Shown piece after piece: positions 32,353 to 43,033 of a DNA stretch of 64,000 nucleotides. Position 1 is the first letter of the stretch; each line of letters begins with the position of its first letter. A program made the position numbers and the translations under genes. Origin of the DNA: a virus; IMG/VR virus record IMGVR_UViG_3300017527_000515, positions 1 through 64,000 of that record; one strand, given 5' to 3'. The notes under the pieces are model-generated. The model was given only the letters and a program-made list of their open reading frames with translations. It did no database searches and was not told the origin of the DNA.

Positions 32353-35300
32353 TTAAGCTCCTGTATAAATATAATCTGGTAAAGTAAAACTATCTGTTCT
32401 TACATATACTCCATCGGGAGTAGCGCTGCCGAAGTATATCAATATAGTACCGTCATCATTTACTAAGACTGGTTTTGAATTTACATTAGCAGAATTAGCA
32501 GATGATTGTCGGGCTACGTGGTGCCCACCATAGGTACTATCAGTACGATAATATAGATCTTGATTATCATTACTATTATTAATTAAAAAAGTAGCAGCAG
32601 CTTGGCATTTCCACCCTGGAGGAACAACCAGTGTAGTAGAAGTCTCCGAATCAGATGGATTTTGCCAACCGTTAGGGTTGGCTGCTGATCTCCACACCAC
32701 CTCTCCGGCAAAAAGGTCAAAGATAAGTACCTCTGAAGAGTCAGTACTGTAGATAACCCCTATACATCTATCGTCTCCATCATAGTACCCCATGTTTGGG
32801 TAATCTATTGTAGGTATACCTGAAGATGCTGTGAAATTAGAACTATCTAATGTGGATGTAGAACCAGATACATTAGTGTATACATAGTACCATGTATCTG
32901 TTGCTAGTCCAGAAACAGTGACTTCAGTTCTATCATTCAATTCGTACATACCATAGTAACTATCTTTCATGTGTATAGTTCCTGGGTTTATGTATATACC
33001 ACTTGTTGTTGCGTACTCTACCTGTAAGGATTGCTTTCCTTTATCAACTGGTATGTCTGTTATATCTCTCCAGCGATAAACTTTTATAGTACAAGATACG
33101 GCATTAGCTACTGCTATATCTATTGACGTTACGTTATCTTCAGTATTAGACCAATAACCAGCAAAGGTACTTGTTATTCTGTCTGTGTTAGCAGAATCAT
33201 ACACAGTATCTTGGCAATTAACAAATCTTGGGCCTCCTGATTTTAAATACACATCAGTGGTAGCAAATATCTGCCTTGTAGCTAGTGGAGTTCCTAAGCA
33301 GTATCTAAAATCACTGCCAGAAAGCACTGACCCTCCGTCAGCAGAAGAACCATGTTGTGTAATGAGTCCCACACTGTAATTAGAACCTGAATCATTATTT
33401 AATCTAAAAGTAGTGTCAGGGGCCACTGTAGTCATCTTTGTCCACGATGATTCTATCTTTGCTCGCGGCCAATTATCACCATCCCATGGAATAGACTCAC
33501 TGAATGTTTCGTTATCAGCTTCGATAGTTGCCACTAGTACCCAGTTTCCTTCCGCAGGCGGAGCCTCAGTATAACTACCACTTATTTTAGCGATAGCACC
33601 TGTGTTGCCGGAAAGATCTGTGGGGCCAGCAACACCAGTAACCGCCGAACCATCAGAAGCATACGCAAGGAATTCTACATAATCACCGGCATTTAAGTAT
33701 TCTGTGCAGGCATGTGCTCTGGCATCATTGGAACCTTGGCCAGAAATTCTATTAAAATCTAATATTTTAGTGCCATTTACCTGCCACTTAGTTCTTACAC
33801 TAGTGGGGGCAGAACTAGTATTAAATCCTGCGGTAAATACGTACCAACCATCAGACGGAGCAGTTAGTCTAGTTGGGTTACTTACATCCCAATAACCTTC
33901 ATCGTCTCGCAGTGTGGTATCCCAACTTAAAGGTGTGTAAACACCATCAGGTAACGACTGAGTAGTGCTTCTATAAACCCTAGCACCAGATGTACCCAGC
34001 CCTCCAGCGGCCGCGCTAACGAAATCTATACCAGAGCCAGTAGAAACCAACAGTTGCCCTGTTTCACCATAATCATCTGGGGTATCAGTTAAACCAGAGA
34101 ATGTTGTTGGAGATTCAGGTAATTCCTCCCACACAATTCCAGAGCCAGTAGATATTAAGTGTTGATTTTCTGTGCCAGAATACGTTACTGGGGTATCGTT
34201 CAGATCCAAAAAGCTCTCTACATAACTAGGAAATAGTTTGAACTCTAAGGCTGTAGCCGCATCATTTGCTCCTAAATAACCACTAAAGGGAACTTCTGTG
34301 ACTTCATATGTACATAAAGTATTTCTCAGAGAAAAATTAGTAGCTTTTATCCAAGCATCTGTTCTAGCTATCTTAGATATTCTAATGTTATCAACAACGC
34401 CATCAAAGCCATTGGCTGAGTTGCTGTATTCACCACCAATAACAATGGTGTGGGTGTTAACCTCAAAGTTCGTTTCTCCAGAAGCATTGGTTGTGTGACT
34501 GCCGTTGTGGAAACCTTTCATGGCGCCGCTATTCTGGGTCAGGGCTGAATAATAGTAAACATCTTCTGGAACATAAGCATTTGATATGTTTATGCTGTGT
34601 GATGTAGAAGATGGGTGGTAAGTACCACCTAATAAATTATCGGTAGATCCAGTAGCACCTGCACCTGTTTGGAAAAAATAATCAAAAGCTGGGTTAGCAC
34701 CACCGCGCACTACTATTTTTTGGTATCCATCTATAGAAAAATCATCTGGTTTATGTAGTGCTTCTAGAGTAAGTTGTGTGGTTAGATTTTGAGAACTTGT
34801 ATACGGAATATTAATCTCATCGTCGCCGCCATCAAAATCTATACCCTTACCAACCAAGCCATTTACTAAATCCCCGCCACCCATACCACCAGCCGGAGTA
34901 CCGTGGTTGTGATTAGAGGTACTATCTTTTATGCATAAAGAGCCGCCAGCAGGAGACTGTGCCATATTATATACAGCTATGAAATCACTATCCCAAACTG
35001 CTTCAGCCGGTGTGCTATTCACATCCCCAACGTAGGTGGTGTTGTCTGGCAAGTCTGCACTATAAACCAGCCTTAATACCGTATCTTCTACGGAAGATAT
35101 ACTAGGAACTTTAGTATGAAGAACAGCTTTATTACTTCCTTCTTCCCACAATTCTATTTCTGTATAACATTGCTGGCTAGCTTCTGTTAGTATCTGAAAC
35201 TTTTTAGAGTTAGCGCCGAGCTCCGTAAAAACTAAAGAACTATTTAGTACTACTGTTAAAGGAAAATTGGTCAGAGTAGAATCTATTTTAGTATGATCTA

Positions 35301-38300
35301 TGGTTATTACTACTTGCTTTACTACGTCTGGATAAACTGAAGGAGTATCAGTTAGTCCCAAAAATGTTGAACTTCCTGACGCCGTACTGACTGGCGCATC
35401 GTTGACTAGTAAATCATTACCATCAGCCGAAAGTTTTAAATCTCCTATGTACACTGTTCCGCTGGAAGTATAAATATCATTACAATGAATGTCTCCAGTA
35501 CCTGATATAGTACCCGTGCCGAAGTTCCATGGCACATAGTCACTAAGATCCCCGCCTCCTCCTCCTGTATTTTCAGCCATCTGAATAACTGACATTCTGG
35601 CTGGGTGTGTCGCAAATTGTGCTGTTTCTGTCGAACCTTTTTCCTGTCTAACATACGTATCTATATAATCACCAGCAACACAATCCACCAAAGTTGTTAT
35701 TTGTAGACTCTCTACTGATGTAGCAGCAGCTACTCTTTTACCGACCGTTTGGATGGGCACACCGTTTTTGCGGATTGCAATAGTAATAATATCCTGGTCG
35801 CCCATAAGAGTCAAACGTTCGGCAGTAGAGGTAACTAGATACTTACCGTCTTGTTTGGCAGTAACCCTGTTGTTAACTGTATCTGCTATATCACCCACAT
35901 TAAGGTCTACCCCGTTAAAAGGTACCTTATACCATACACCACTATCCATAGAAATACCAGAGTTGCAGGTCATCTTAGCCATGTGTAATGACGCACCCTG
36001 GTCTACACTGGCGTATTCGACCAGCTGTACAACGGAAATGGTTGGTGGTTCTGGCGTCACAACCTCTTGAGCAGAGCCTGTGTTTTGCCACATATGTAGT
36101 TCTAATTCGTCGCCCTCATTCAAATCTAACACGGTGTTTAATTCTACTGGAGCATATCCACCGCCGCCGGAAGCTTCCCATATGTCAAGAGCTACAGAAG
36201 TACCATTTACAAATAAATATAGCCAAGATTCCTTCTGGTCGGTAAATATAGCGCCATAACGATGTTTTAAATTTATATAGTATTTACCATCTCTTTGTAT
36301 GAAAACAGAACCGCTTGTAGTATTAGCCATACCACCGGCATCAAATTCTATAGTGTCTAAAGGTATCTTAGTGTCTGCTCCCCCAGTAGGTAAGCTGAAT
36401 GAAGCCTGTCGGCTCATCTTTGTCATATGCATTATAGTACCACTAGGTACTACGTCTACAAATTCTACACCCGATGCTGTAGTTTGAAGGTATTTACCTA
36501 CCTCACCGGCGTATGAAGTGGGAGTATCATCTAGATCTAAGAACGTTTGAACATCTGATGTACCACCTCCCCCACCTTCAGAGCTGGTAAATTCAGCCAG
36601 TCTCACCACTGACATTTTAGGTTCCCACGATCCAGTGTTTGTGTCACGATCACTACCGTGATTATGATAGATATAATATTCTAAATAATCATCTTTTTGT
36701 AAATCAAGAATATCAACTATCGTAGGGGTGTTATTATTAATATGAGCAGCGCCAGCGCCCGGACTACCATTGACATATATATAAGTTAGTAAATCTCCAG
36801 AAAGACCATCCAGATTACATTTACCAGTGACTAGGTATTTTCCCGCAGTCTTAATAACAAACTTACTGTTATTAATATCTCCTATGTCGCCCATATTATA
36901 TTCTAGAGTATCAAAATCTACTTTTTGTACGGCACCACTGGATATACTTTGCGCACCGGCTCTCGACATACTGGCCATGTCTGATGATATACCAGAAGCT
37001 ACTGGTAATTGTAGATTAACACGTTTATACAACCTAAATGTACCAGTTAGATCTGTGTTGTCTGTCCATAGTCTGAAAGATGTAATTTTATCTGATGTAT
37101 TATCCCAAAAAAAACCCTGATTTGATGACCACCATTTGTCAGTATCATCACTTCTTTGAGCTGATCTGTTATTAAGAATTACCCGCTTCTGGCCAGTATT
37201 TTTTAGATACCATGTAGTTTTTTCAGTTTCTACATAATCATAAGAGTTGGTCAAGTAGAAAAAGGTCGAGCCAGGAGATGTATTTGATACAGGGACGGCA
37301 CCATCCTGTGTAACATAACCAACATCATAATTAGCGCCACTATCGTTATTGAATCTTAATTTAACATTAGATCCACCTGGAATCTCGGCGTTTATAACTT
37401 CGAATATTACCACATCATCTACATCACCGTCCCATGTAAAGGTTTGGTCGATGCCGCCCGAAATTAAAGTCCACTCTTGTACCAGCTCATTAACATAAAT
37501 ATTAGTATCTATATAATCAGGTTCATATATAGGTAGAGATACATTTGTTCTTTTGTATATTTTAACATATCCTGTAATATCATCAGTAGTACTTAAAGTA
37601 AAAGATTCTACCTCATCTGCAGTATTATCCCATATACCAGTCAGTAATACATTATTATGATCAGCCTCATCAACCTCGTATCTCCATTGCTGTGATGCGG
37701 ATACTCTTTTTTTGCCGGACTTTAGAAATAAATTATTTACAGAAGCAACATAACCGTTAAGGACAGTATTTGCCACTGACATATATGTATACGGATCTTC
37801 CGCTCCACCTGACGCGCCATTAGATATTTGCCCTAACCAAGACATAGAATAATTTGTTGAAGTATCATTATTAAATCTTAAATAAGTAGCAGAACCTCCC
37901 GTACCAGTTGCCTGATACTGACACTCTATTACCCATCTATCATCGGTATTTCCTTGTATACCAGACAAAGTAACATTTAAAGTTTCATCATTAGCACTAT
38001 ACTCAGCCACCAGTTCCAGGGCCTCATAATCCGTACCTACAGAGTTTATATTATGTGCCGAAAAATCTATACCCGAACCAGTGGACACCAGTACCTTGCC
38101 TATAGTGTCAATATAGTCATTTGGGGTGTCGTTGTGGTCTGTAAATGCTTCAGCGCCAGGTGCCTCTCCGCCGGAAGCAGTAGTTGGCATATATAACAAG
38201 TCCCACTCTGCGCTGCTAAGCTCCATCATCTCTATTTCACTTAGATGAACCTCTGCTCCGCCAGAGTTGATGGCAGTAATGAATACTCTATAGTATAAGA

Positions 38301-39489
38301 AATCCTCATCATTGGTGAATTCATACTCTTTCCAAACGCTTTCTGGCCATTGGGGCTCACCAGTCACAGTAAAGAATGTAGTTTCTTCACCCGCGAAAGC
38401 GCCTGTGTTTGATCCTCTGAATGAAAAATCCCTTGGGCTTTTAATATCATTTGCTGGATGCATTCTAATCTTTTGTATCTGCTTCTGTGCTGCAAACTGA
38501 TACCCTATCCACACGGGATATGTGGGTGAATTTCCAGTAGACCAACGACTAGTATAAGAAGTATTGTTATCAAATGCTTTAGAAGGAGTATAACTAAGGG
38601 CATACTCACTGCCTTGCGGCGTGCCCCCAGTACATTCATCAGAACCATATGTAAGTATAGTTTTGGCAAATATACTACCTGATATAGTATCTAGATAATA
38701 ATTATTTGGATCGCCCAATGCTCCTGATGGAGTACCTTCACCATTAAGCCAGAGTGTTCCAGCAGGAACCTCCACCCATTTGGTACCGTTAGCTTTAGAA
38801 TATAGGAATTTACCCTCATCATAAGTAGGTGGTGTGTCTGTTAACTCTAACAGCGTAGTGGCTTTAGTGTCCACATAGGATACAGTGGCCATCTCAGTAC
38901 CAGCCACAAATAGATTACCATTAACAGCAGTGAGTTCTACTTCTCCTATATATACTGTACCACTGGCTGTGTATATATCATTACAGTAGATGTCTCCCGT
39001 GCCAGAGATCGTTCCACTCCCAAAATCCCACGGCACGAAGTTATCGTAAGCAGCATGTGTGTGGTCATCAGTACCAGATACGGGTACAAATGCAAACTCA
39101 ACGCCGGATGCTGTAGCGCTGACCATCACAAATTGACCCTCTGATCCTGAGTACGTGGTTGGAGTATCAGTTAAGTTTATAAACTCAGACACTCCGGCCG
39201 CTATTATAGTACCACCACTGCCCTCTGACCCGTCATGATCGTGATCTGGTAGACTGCCGGTGGGGCCTTGAGTTATAACACTATACCAGGCATCTGTTAA
39301 AGAAGCGGTCAGTCCTGACTCATCTATTATTACTGTTGTATAAGGTGAGGAATAAGTTGACGACACGATAGTGGCGTACTTTACCCCGTCCAAACCACAA
39401 TCCAGCTTAACTCGTCTAGTCACAATAAAGTTAGTTGTCTCATTGCCTATGACTTTGAAGCTGTTAGCACTTACATAAATAGCATCCAT
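32353..39489 (-). CDS. Giant modular tail fibre protein
   Basis: This 2378-aa protein is a mosaic of modules. Seven copies of an FLxLxDTPxxY...STGSGIxF linker lie near residues 101, 215, 449, 980, 1375, 1758 and 1795. A discoidin-like F5/8C domain lies near 282-428. Three copies of a LRFNNDSGxNYxVG beta module lie near 485-650, 665-830 and 1980-2140. Four C1q/TNF-like domains lie near 840-968, 1020-1160, 1170-1305 and 1833-1976. A DUF2341 plus LamG pair lies near 1380-1740. A repeated ISGTGDIYCNDIYTASGTVY block also occurs twice. DTP linkers are known from phage tail fibres. It probably forms a long, flexible adhesive fibre. AAGGGAG precedes ATG 39489. Confidence 0.85.
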   Translation of the reverse strand: MDAIYVSANSFKVIGNETTNFIVTRRVKLDCGLDGVKYATIVSSTYSSPYTTVIIDESGLTASLTDAWYSVITQGPTGSLPDHDHDGSEGSGGTIIAAGVSEFINLTDTPTTYSGSEGQFVMVSATASGVEFAFVPVSGTDDHTHAAYDNFVPWDFGSGTISGTGDIYCNDIYTASGTVYIGEVELTAVNGNLFVAGTEMATVSYVDTKATTLLELTDTPPTYDEGKFLYSKANGTKWVEVPAGTLWLNGEGTPSGALGDPNNYYLDTISGSIFAKTILTYGSDECTGGTPQGSEYALSYTPSKAFDNNTSYTSRWSTGNSPTYPVWIGYQFAAQKQIQKIRMHPANDIKSPRDFSFRGSNTGAFAGEETTFFTVTGEPQWPESVWKEYEFTNDEDFLYYRVFITAINSGGAEVHLSEIEMMELSSAEWDLLYMPTTASGGEAPGAEAFTDHNDTPNDYIDTIGKVLVSTGSGIDFSAHNINSVGTDYEALELVAEYSANDETLNVTLSGIQGNTDDRWVIECQYQATGTGGSATYLRFNNDTSTNYSMSWLGQISNGASGGAEDPYTYMSVANTVLNGYVASVNNLFLKSGKKRVSASQQWRYEVDEADHNNVLLTGIWDNTADEVESFTLSTTDDITGYVKIYKRTNVSLPIYEPDYIDTNIYVNELVQEWTLISGGIDQTFTWDGDVDDVVIFEVINAEIPGGSNVKLRFNNDSGANYDVGYVTQDGAVPVSNTSPGSTFFYLTNSYDYVETEKTTWYLKNTGQKRVILNNRSAQRSDDTDKWWSSNQGFFWDNTSDKITSFRLWTDNTDLTGTFRLYKRVNLQLPVASGISSDMASMSRAGAQSISSGAVQKVDFDTLEYNMGDIGDINNSKFVIKTAGKYLVTGKCNLDGLSGDLLTYIYVNGSPGAGAAHINNNTPTIVDILDLQKDDYLEYYIYHNHGSDRDTNTGSWEPKMSVVRLAEFTSSEGGGGGTSDVQTFLDLDDTPTSYAGEVGKYLQTTASGVEFVDVVPSGTIMHMTKMSRQASFSLPTGGADTKIPLDTIEFDAGGMANTTSGSVFIQRDGKYYINLKHRYGAIFTDQKESWLYLFVNGTSVALDIWEASGGGGYAPVELNTVLDLNEGDELELHMWQNTGSAQEVVTPEPPTISVVQLVEYASVDQGASLHMAKMTCNSGISMDSGVWYKVPFNGVDLNVGDIADTVNNRVTAKQDGKYLVTSTAERLTLMGDQDIITIAIRKNGVPIQTVGKRVAAATSVESLQITTLVDCVAGDYIDTYVRQEKGSTETAQFATHPARMSVIQMAENTGGGGGDLSDYVPWNFGTGTISGTGDIHCNDIYTSSGTVYIGDLKLSADGNDLLVNDAPVSTASGSSTFLGLTDTPSVYPDVVKQVVITIDHTKIDSTLTNFPLTVVLNSSLVFTELGANSKKFQILTEASQQCYTEIELWEEGSNKAVLHTKVPSISSVEDTVLRLVYSADLPDNTTYVGDVNSTPAEAVWDSDFIAVYNMAQSPAGGSLCIKDSTSNHNHGTPAGGMGGGDLVNGLVGKGIDFDGGDDEINIPYTSSQNLTTQLTLEALHKPDDFSIDGYQKIVVRGGANPAFDYFFQTGAGATGSTDNLLGGTYHPSSTSHSINISNAYVPEDVYYYSALTQNSGAMKGFHNGSHTTNASGETNFEVNTHTIVIGGEYSNSANGFDGVVDNIRISKIARTDAWIKATNFSLRNTLCTYEVTEVPFSGYLGANDAATALEFKLFPSYVESFLDLNDTPVTYSGTENQHLISTGSGIVWEELPESPTTFSGLTDTPDDYGETGQLLVSTGSGIDFVSAAAGGLGTSGARVYRSTTQSLPDGVYTPLSWDTTLRDDEGYWDVSNPTRLTAPSDGWYVFTAGFNTSSAPTSVRTKWQVNGTKILDFNRISGQGSNDARAHACTEYLNAGDYVEFLAYASDGSAVTGVAGPTDLSGNTGAIAKISGSYTEAPPAEGNWVLVATIEADNETFSESIPWDGDNWPRAKIESSWTKMTTVAPDTTFRLNNDSGSNYSVGLITQHGSSADGGSVLSGSDFRYCLGTPLATRQIFATTDVYLKSGGPRFVNCQDTVYDSANTDRITSTFAGYWSNTEDNVTSIDIAVANAVSCTIKVYRWRDITDIPVDKGKQSLQVEYATTSGIYINPGTIHMKDSYYGMYELNDRTEVTVSGLATDTWYYVYTNVSGSTSTLDSSNFTASSGIPTIDYPNMGYYDGDDRCIGVIYSTDSSEVLIFDLFAGEVVWRSAANPNGWQNPSDSETSTTLVVPPGWKCQAAATFLINNSNDNQDLYYRTDSTYGGHHVARQSSANSANVNSKPVLVNDDGTILIYFGSATPDGVYVRTDSFTLPDYIYTGA

Positions 39490-39500
39490 ACTTAACTCCC

Positions 39501-42500
39501 TTATAATCTTATGTTAAAATCGTCTACTGCTCCTGACAGTGTGGCATAATGAATTAGCTTGTCGAATTCTACAGTACTAAATTTGTCATTAGTAAAATAT
39601 ACAGTGCCGCTGCTTAAAGTAGAAGTTGGGTCGGCCCATATATTATTTATGTAGTTAGTATCTCCATCTAACACTCTCACGTTATAAGCTTCTTCTGAGC
39701 GCTCCACCATCTCCCATTCTGACATCTTAATCTTATCGTCAGCAGCGCGCCAATTATCAACACAGGTTAATTTGTATTGATAATATGACTTAAAATTATC
39801 AAACGAATATCTGCTCCACCTACCATAAGCGTAGTCTGTAAATGGAGTTGGTGTATCAGTGCTAGGCAATAATAAGTCCCAAGTATAGCCGTTGTTACTA
39901 GCACTTAAGGACACCTGCTTCGGGTAATAATATTCATTATCTGTAAAAGTCACTGGACGTAATCTTAGTTGGGATATCACTCTCTTACCCATTATAGGAT
40001 CACGTTCGTATAACTCCCATTCTTGTATGGCTATGTTGCCGCCATGTGTATTCAGAACATCTAATATATAATATTTGTAGTATGTAAGACCTGTACTAAA
40101 ATAGAAAACCTGCTCCTGCTCATTAGGTAAAGCTTCGCCTTCATATAGTAAAACTTTCTCATCCCAACCACTAAATCTAGGATTGTACTGAGAACCATAG
40201 AATTTGAAATCCTTGGCCATTCTACTAGTCGAGCCGGGGACAGCACGTATGGCGAGACATGCTATATCCTTAGTGGTATCAAACTTTATAGCTGCCCAAC
40301 CAGATGTGGTAGTAGTCTGCCAATAGTCTCTGTCGTGCACATCAGCATCATGGTCCGATAATTTAGACGCATTATAGAAATATACACTATTGGAACTATT
40401 ATAGTGTCTGTGATCAACACTGTTTATTGAATTCTCAGTTCTGCCAAAATCTATAGTTATATTACCTGTAGTAACAGAATCATCACTTATAAATACTGTG
40501 GATGGACTGCCAGTAGCATTATCCGACATTCTATACGGGTCCCCGCCCATGTCTGATAGGTGATGGAAATCCACATTCGTAACATCCGGGCCATAACTAC
40601 GACCGTCTAGCGGTTGGTGCCCAATATACTCATGATCTATATATAAATTGCTGGTATTTACTAATAGTTCTTTAGAGGGATCAAAGTCCCTTACTATCAC
40701 CCAATCTATTGCAACACCATTAGCTGAGCTCTGGTCTTCTCCGTATATTCTGAAGTTACTTACCTCTGTATTTCTATGTACCTTACGTTCCCAGCTGTCA
40801 TCATAATCAAATTCGCTTGAGTAGTGAGTTATTTTATACATTTCTACTTCTGGTAAATATGGGCTGCCGCCACTGGGGTATACTATTCTCCAATATAGAT
40901 ATGGAACGGTGTTATCAAAATTTATAATCCACTCATCTACAGCCGATGCTCCACTGCCGGGTACTACAATTATAAGATCCCATACCTTATCATCCCAGCC
41001 CGCTGCTGGATCATTTGAAGCCTCTATTTGATGATCATATATAGGCTGATTGCTCATATAAATTGTGATTCTGGTTATAGGTTGTGCTTCATCGAAATAA
41101 TACCCCCACCACATAGGTGCCTCAGAGCCTCCTATCCACTGTGTAGCAGGATCGCCGTCCACAGCCCGATAGGGTTTCCAATACTCAGGATGCCCTGTGT
41201 TATAGGATAACGCTGTAGCATGGCTGCTCTCTGTAGCCAAATCATCACTATATTGAGGAGTTGCCTCGCCACCTCGGTTAGTCATTCCCTGATAACAACG
41301 GTCGGTGCCTTCGTAATAACCAAAATATGTTTGGTTGTAACTATTTTCAATCAGGCCTTTATTGGTGCCGGGATAAGTTATATACGAACCGGCGTTAACA
41401 AAATCATGATATCTGTCAGTAGCGCCCTCCCAATAATAGTTAATACCCATTACATTTTCGCCGCCATAGCATCTGTATCTATGTGCTGCCACTGATGTAG
41501 AGGTGGGAGATCCTATTCCCCTAATGCCGTCTTCTATTATAAAAGTTCCTGGTTCAGTTAATGTCAAAACATCATCTGCAAAAACTTTAATCTCAGACAC
41601 TCTAATATTACTGCTTGTAGGAGCAAAACCAAACTTACCATTAAATCTAAAATAACGAGCTGTTAGGCCGGGAGCATCTAACACTAAGTCGATGTACCAG
41701 ACATAATCTTGTGCTCTCTGTAAAGGCATCTCCTGGTAAGAAAAGGTATATATAGCTGTCCAAGTACTATTATCATTGGACCAATACGGAGTACACCATG
41801 AAGTGTCATTCCAATATAAGTCTTGCGTTATATGCTCGCTATAGTTCCACCAATATACTCTTAATCTTTTAATGTTGGCTACTTCAGAACCCATATCCAC
41901 ACCCAGGTCGCAGCCTGGAGAAGATATATAAGAGTACGATGTGGTGCCTGAAGTTACTACACCGTCGATTAAACCAAGCTCGTTACCTCCCCAGCCACTA
42001 AAGCCGAGGTAGCAATTACCAGTATGCTGGTGGCTGCCCCAAAACGCATCTATAGGTCTTAATTCATATTCAAAGTTCAGCCAGCTGGATGACTGACCGC
42101 CTAAAACATCTGGTGATCTTATCCAGGCATCAGTCCCTAGGTTTATTTCAGAACTACTTATACTCCAACTACCACCATTTGAGGGCCACTTATTTACATC
42201 TAACGAGCCGCCCAGGAAATCATCTCCGAACCTAAACACTGGAGTAGAAACACTCTCAGCTTCATTGACAGCCATTAACGCTATTTTTTCTACTCTCCAA
42301 TAGACCTGTCCTTTGTCATTTACTATACGATACTTGGAGTACGAATTATCATTACCAAAGTAATACTCCCTATCGTAATGATATATATTATCTGTAATAT
42401 CTACTATTAAAACATCTTCACTGACAAAGTTGTCGTTGGACGCTCTTAACTCAAACCCAGCACCGTAGTAGCCAGAACCATCTCCCCTAGCCACCAGCTT

Positions 42501-43031
42501 AGTTATTCTCTCTGGAGCACTAAGATTACATTGTACCCACCCATCTTTTATTATATCACAATATGCGTCGGTGCCATCGAAAGCATTATCTGGTGAGATA
42601 GTACCTGGTGAAGACCCAGAAGTACTAGCTCCCAACGCTAAATCATCAGTATAAATTATAGACCCTTCTGTTGATTCTCCTAGCAAATATCTTAAATCCG
42701 ACACGCCGGTATCATACTCAAATCCCCAGAAAGCATACAGTGTTCTAACCTCACCACCTAGTATTTCTGGCAACTTAAACCACAAAGTAGCTCTACGCTC
42801 GATGGCATTCCAATAGGCAATCCACATCTGTAAAACACCAGTTCCATTAGAGCTTTCGGCCAATCTAAAGTCTGTGCCGTCTGTCCTAGACAAATCAAAA
42901 TTGAAGTTAGTATCTGTCAAAATCAACTTCAACGGGATATACGTCTGCCTTTCGCCTGAGGGTTCAGTAACATAAATTGGCTGGCGATATTTATATAAAG
43001 AAGTATTCACATCTGAAGAATATTCAGCCAT
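39501..43031 (-). CDS. DUF2341 and multiple discoidin-domain virion protein
   Basis: This 1176-aa protein starts with a DUF2341-like domain (YKYRQPIYVTEPSGERQTYI, then QMWIAYWNAIERRATLWFKL). It contains at least three F5/8 type C-like sandwich domains, near residues 133-255 (PDNAFDGTDAYCDIIKDGWV), 594-740 (YRAVDGDPATQWIGGSEAPM) and 880-1010. The AVDGDPATxW and DNAFDG motifs are the discoidin hallmark. The C-terminus (IWADPTSTLSSGTVYF) is a module shared with two other genes. GGAG sits just before ATG 43031. It is likely a receptor-binding part of the tail that recognises glycans. Confidence 0.8.
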   Translation of the reverse strand: MAEYSSDVNTSLYKYRQPIYVTEPSGERQTYIPLKLILTDTNFNFDLSRTDGTDFRLAESSNGTGVLQMWIAYWNAIERRATLWFKLPEILGGEVRTLYAFWGFEYDTGVSDLRYLLGESTEGSIIYTDDLALGASTSGSSPGTISPDNAFDGTDAYCDIIKDGWVQCNLSAPERITKLVARGDGSGYYGAGFELRASNDNFVSEDVLIVDITDNIYHYDREYYFGNDNSYSKYRIVNDKGQVYWRVEKIALMAVNEAESVSTPVFRFGDDFLGGSLDVNKWPSNGGSWSISSSEINLGTDAWIRSPDVLGGQSSSWLNFEYELRPIDAFWGSHQHTGNCYLGFSGWGGNELGLIDGVVTSGTTSYSYISSPGCDLGVDMGSEVANIKRLRVYWWNYSEHITQDLYWNDTSWCTPYWSNDNSTWTAIYTFSYQEMPLQRAQDYVWYIDLVLDAPGLTARYFRFNGKFGFAPTSSNIRVSEIKVFADDVLTLTEPGTFIIEDGIRGIGSPTSTSVAAHRYRCYGGENVMGINYYWEGATDRYHDFVNAGSYITYPGTNKGLIENSYNQTYFGYYEGTDRCYQGMTNRGGEATPQYSDDLATESSHATALSYNTGHPEYWKPYRAVDGDPATQWIGGSEAPMWWGYYFDEAQPITRITIYMSNQPIYDHQIEASNDPAAGWDDKVWDLIIVVPGSGASAVDEWIINFDNTVPYLYWRIVYPSGGSPYLPEVEMYKITHYSSEFDYDDSWERKVHRNTEVSNFRIYGEDQSSANGVAIDWVIVRDFDPSKELLVNTSNLYIDHEYIGHQPLDGRSYGPDVTNVDFHHLSDMGGDPYRMSDNATGSPSTVFISDDSVTTGNITIDFGRTENSINSVDHRHYNSSNSVYFYNASKLSDHDADVHDRDYWQTTTTSGWAAIKFDTTKDIACLAIRAVPGSTSRMAKDFKFYGSQYNPRFSGWDEKVLLYEGEALPNEQEQVFYFSTGLTYYKYYILDVLNTHGGNIAIQEWELYERDPIMGKRVISQLRLRPVTFTDNEYYYPKQVSLSASNNGYTWDLLLPSTDTPTPFTDYAYGRWSRYSFDNFKSYYQYKLTCVDNWRAADDKIKMSEWEMVERSEEAYNVRVLDGDTNYINNIWADPTSTLSSGTVYFTNDKFSTVEFDKLIHYATLSGAVDDFNIRL

Positions 43032-43033
43032 TT

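Noticed and set aside
35445-35654. Minus-strand 69-codon frame
   Set aside because: Alternative frame within the 2378-aa fibre gene without its own ribosome site; likewise the small minus-strand frames at 1649-1855, 9503-9703, 12211-12411, 40061-40246, 49151-49369 and 59401-59661.
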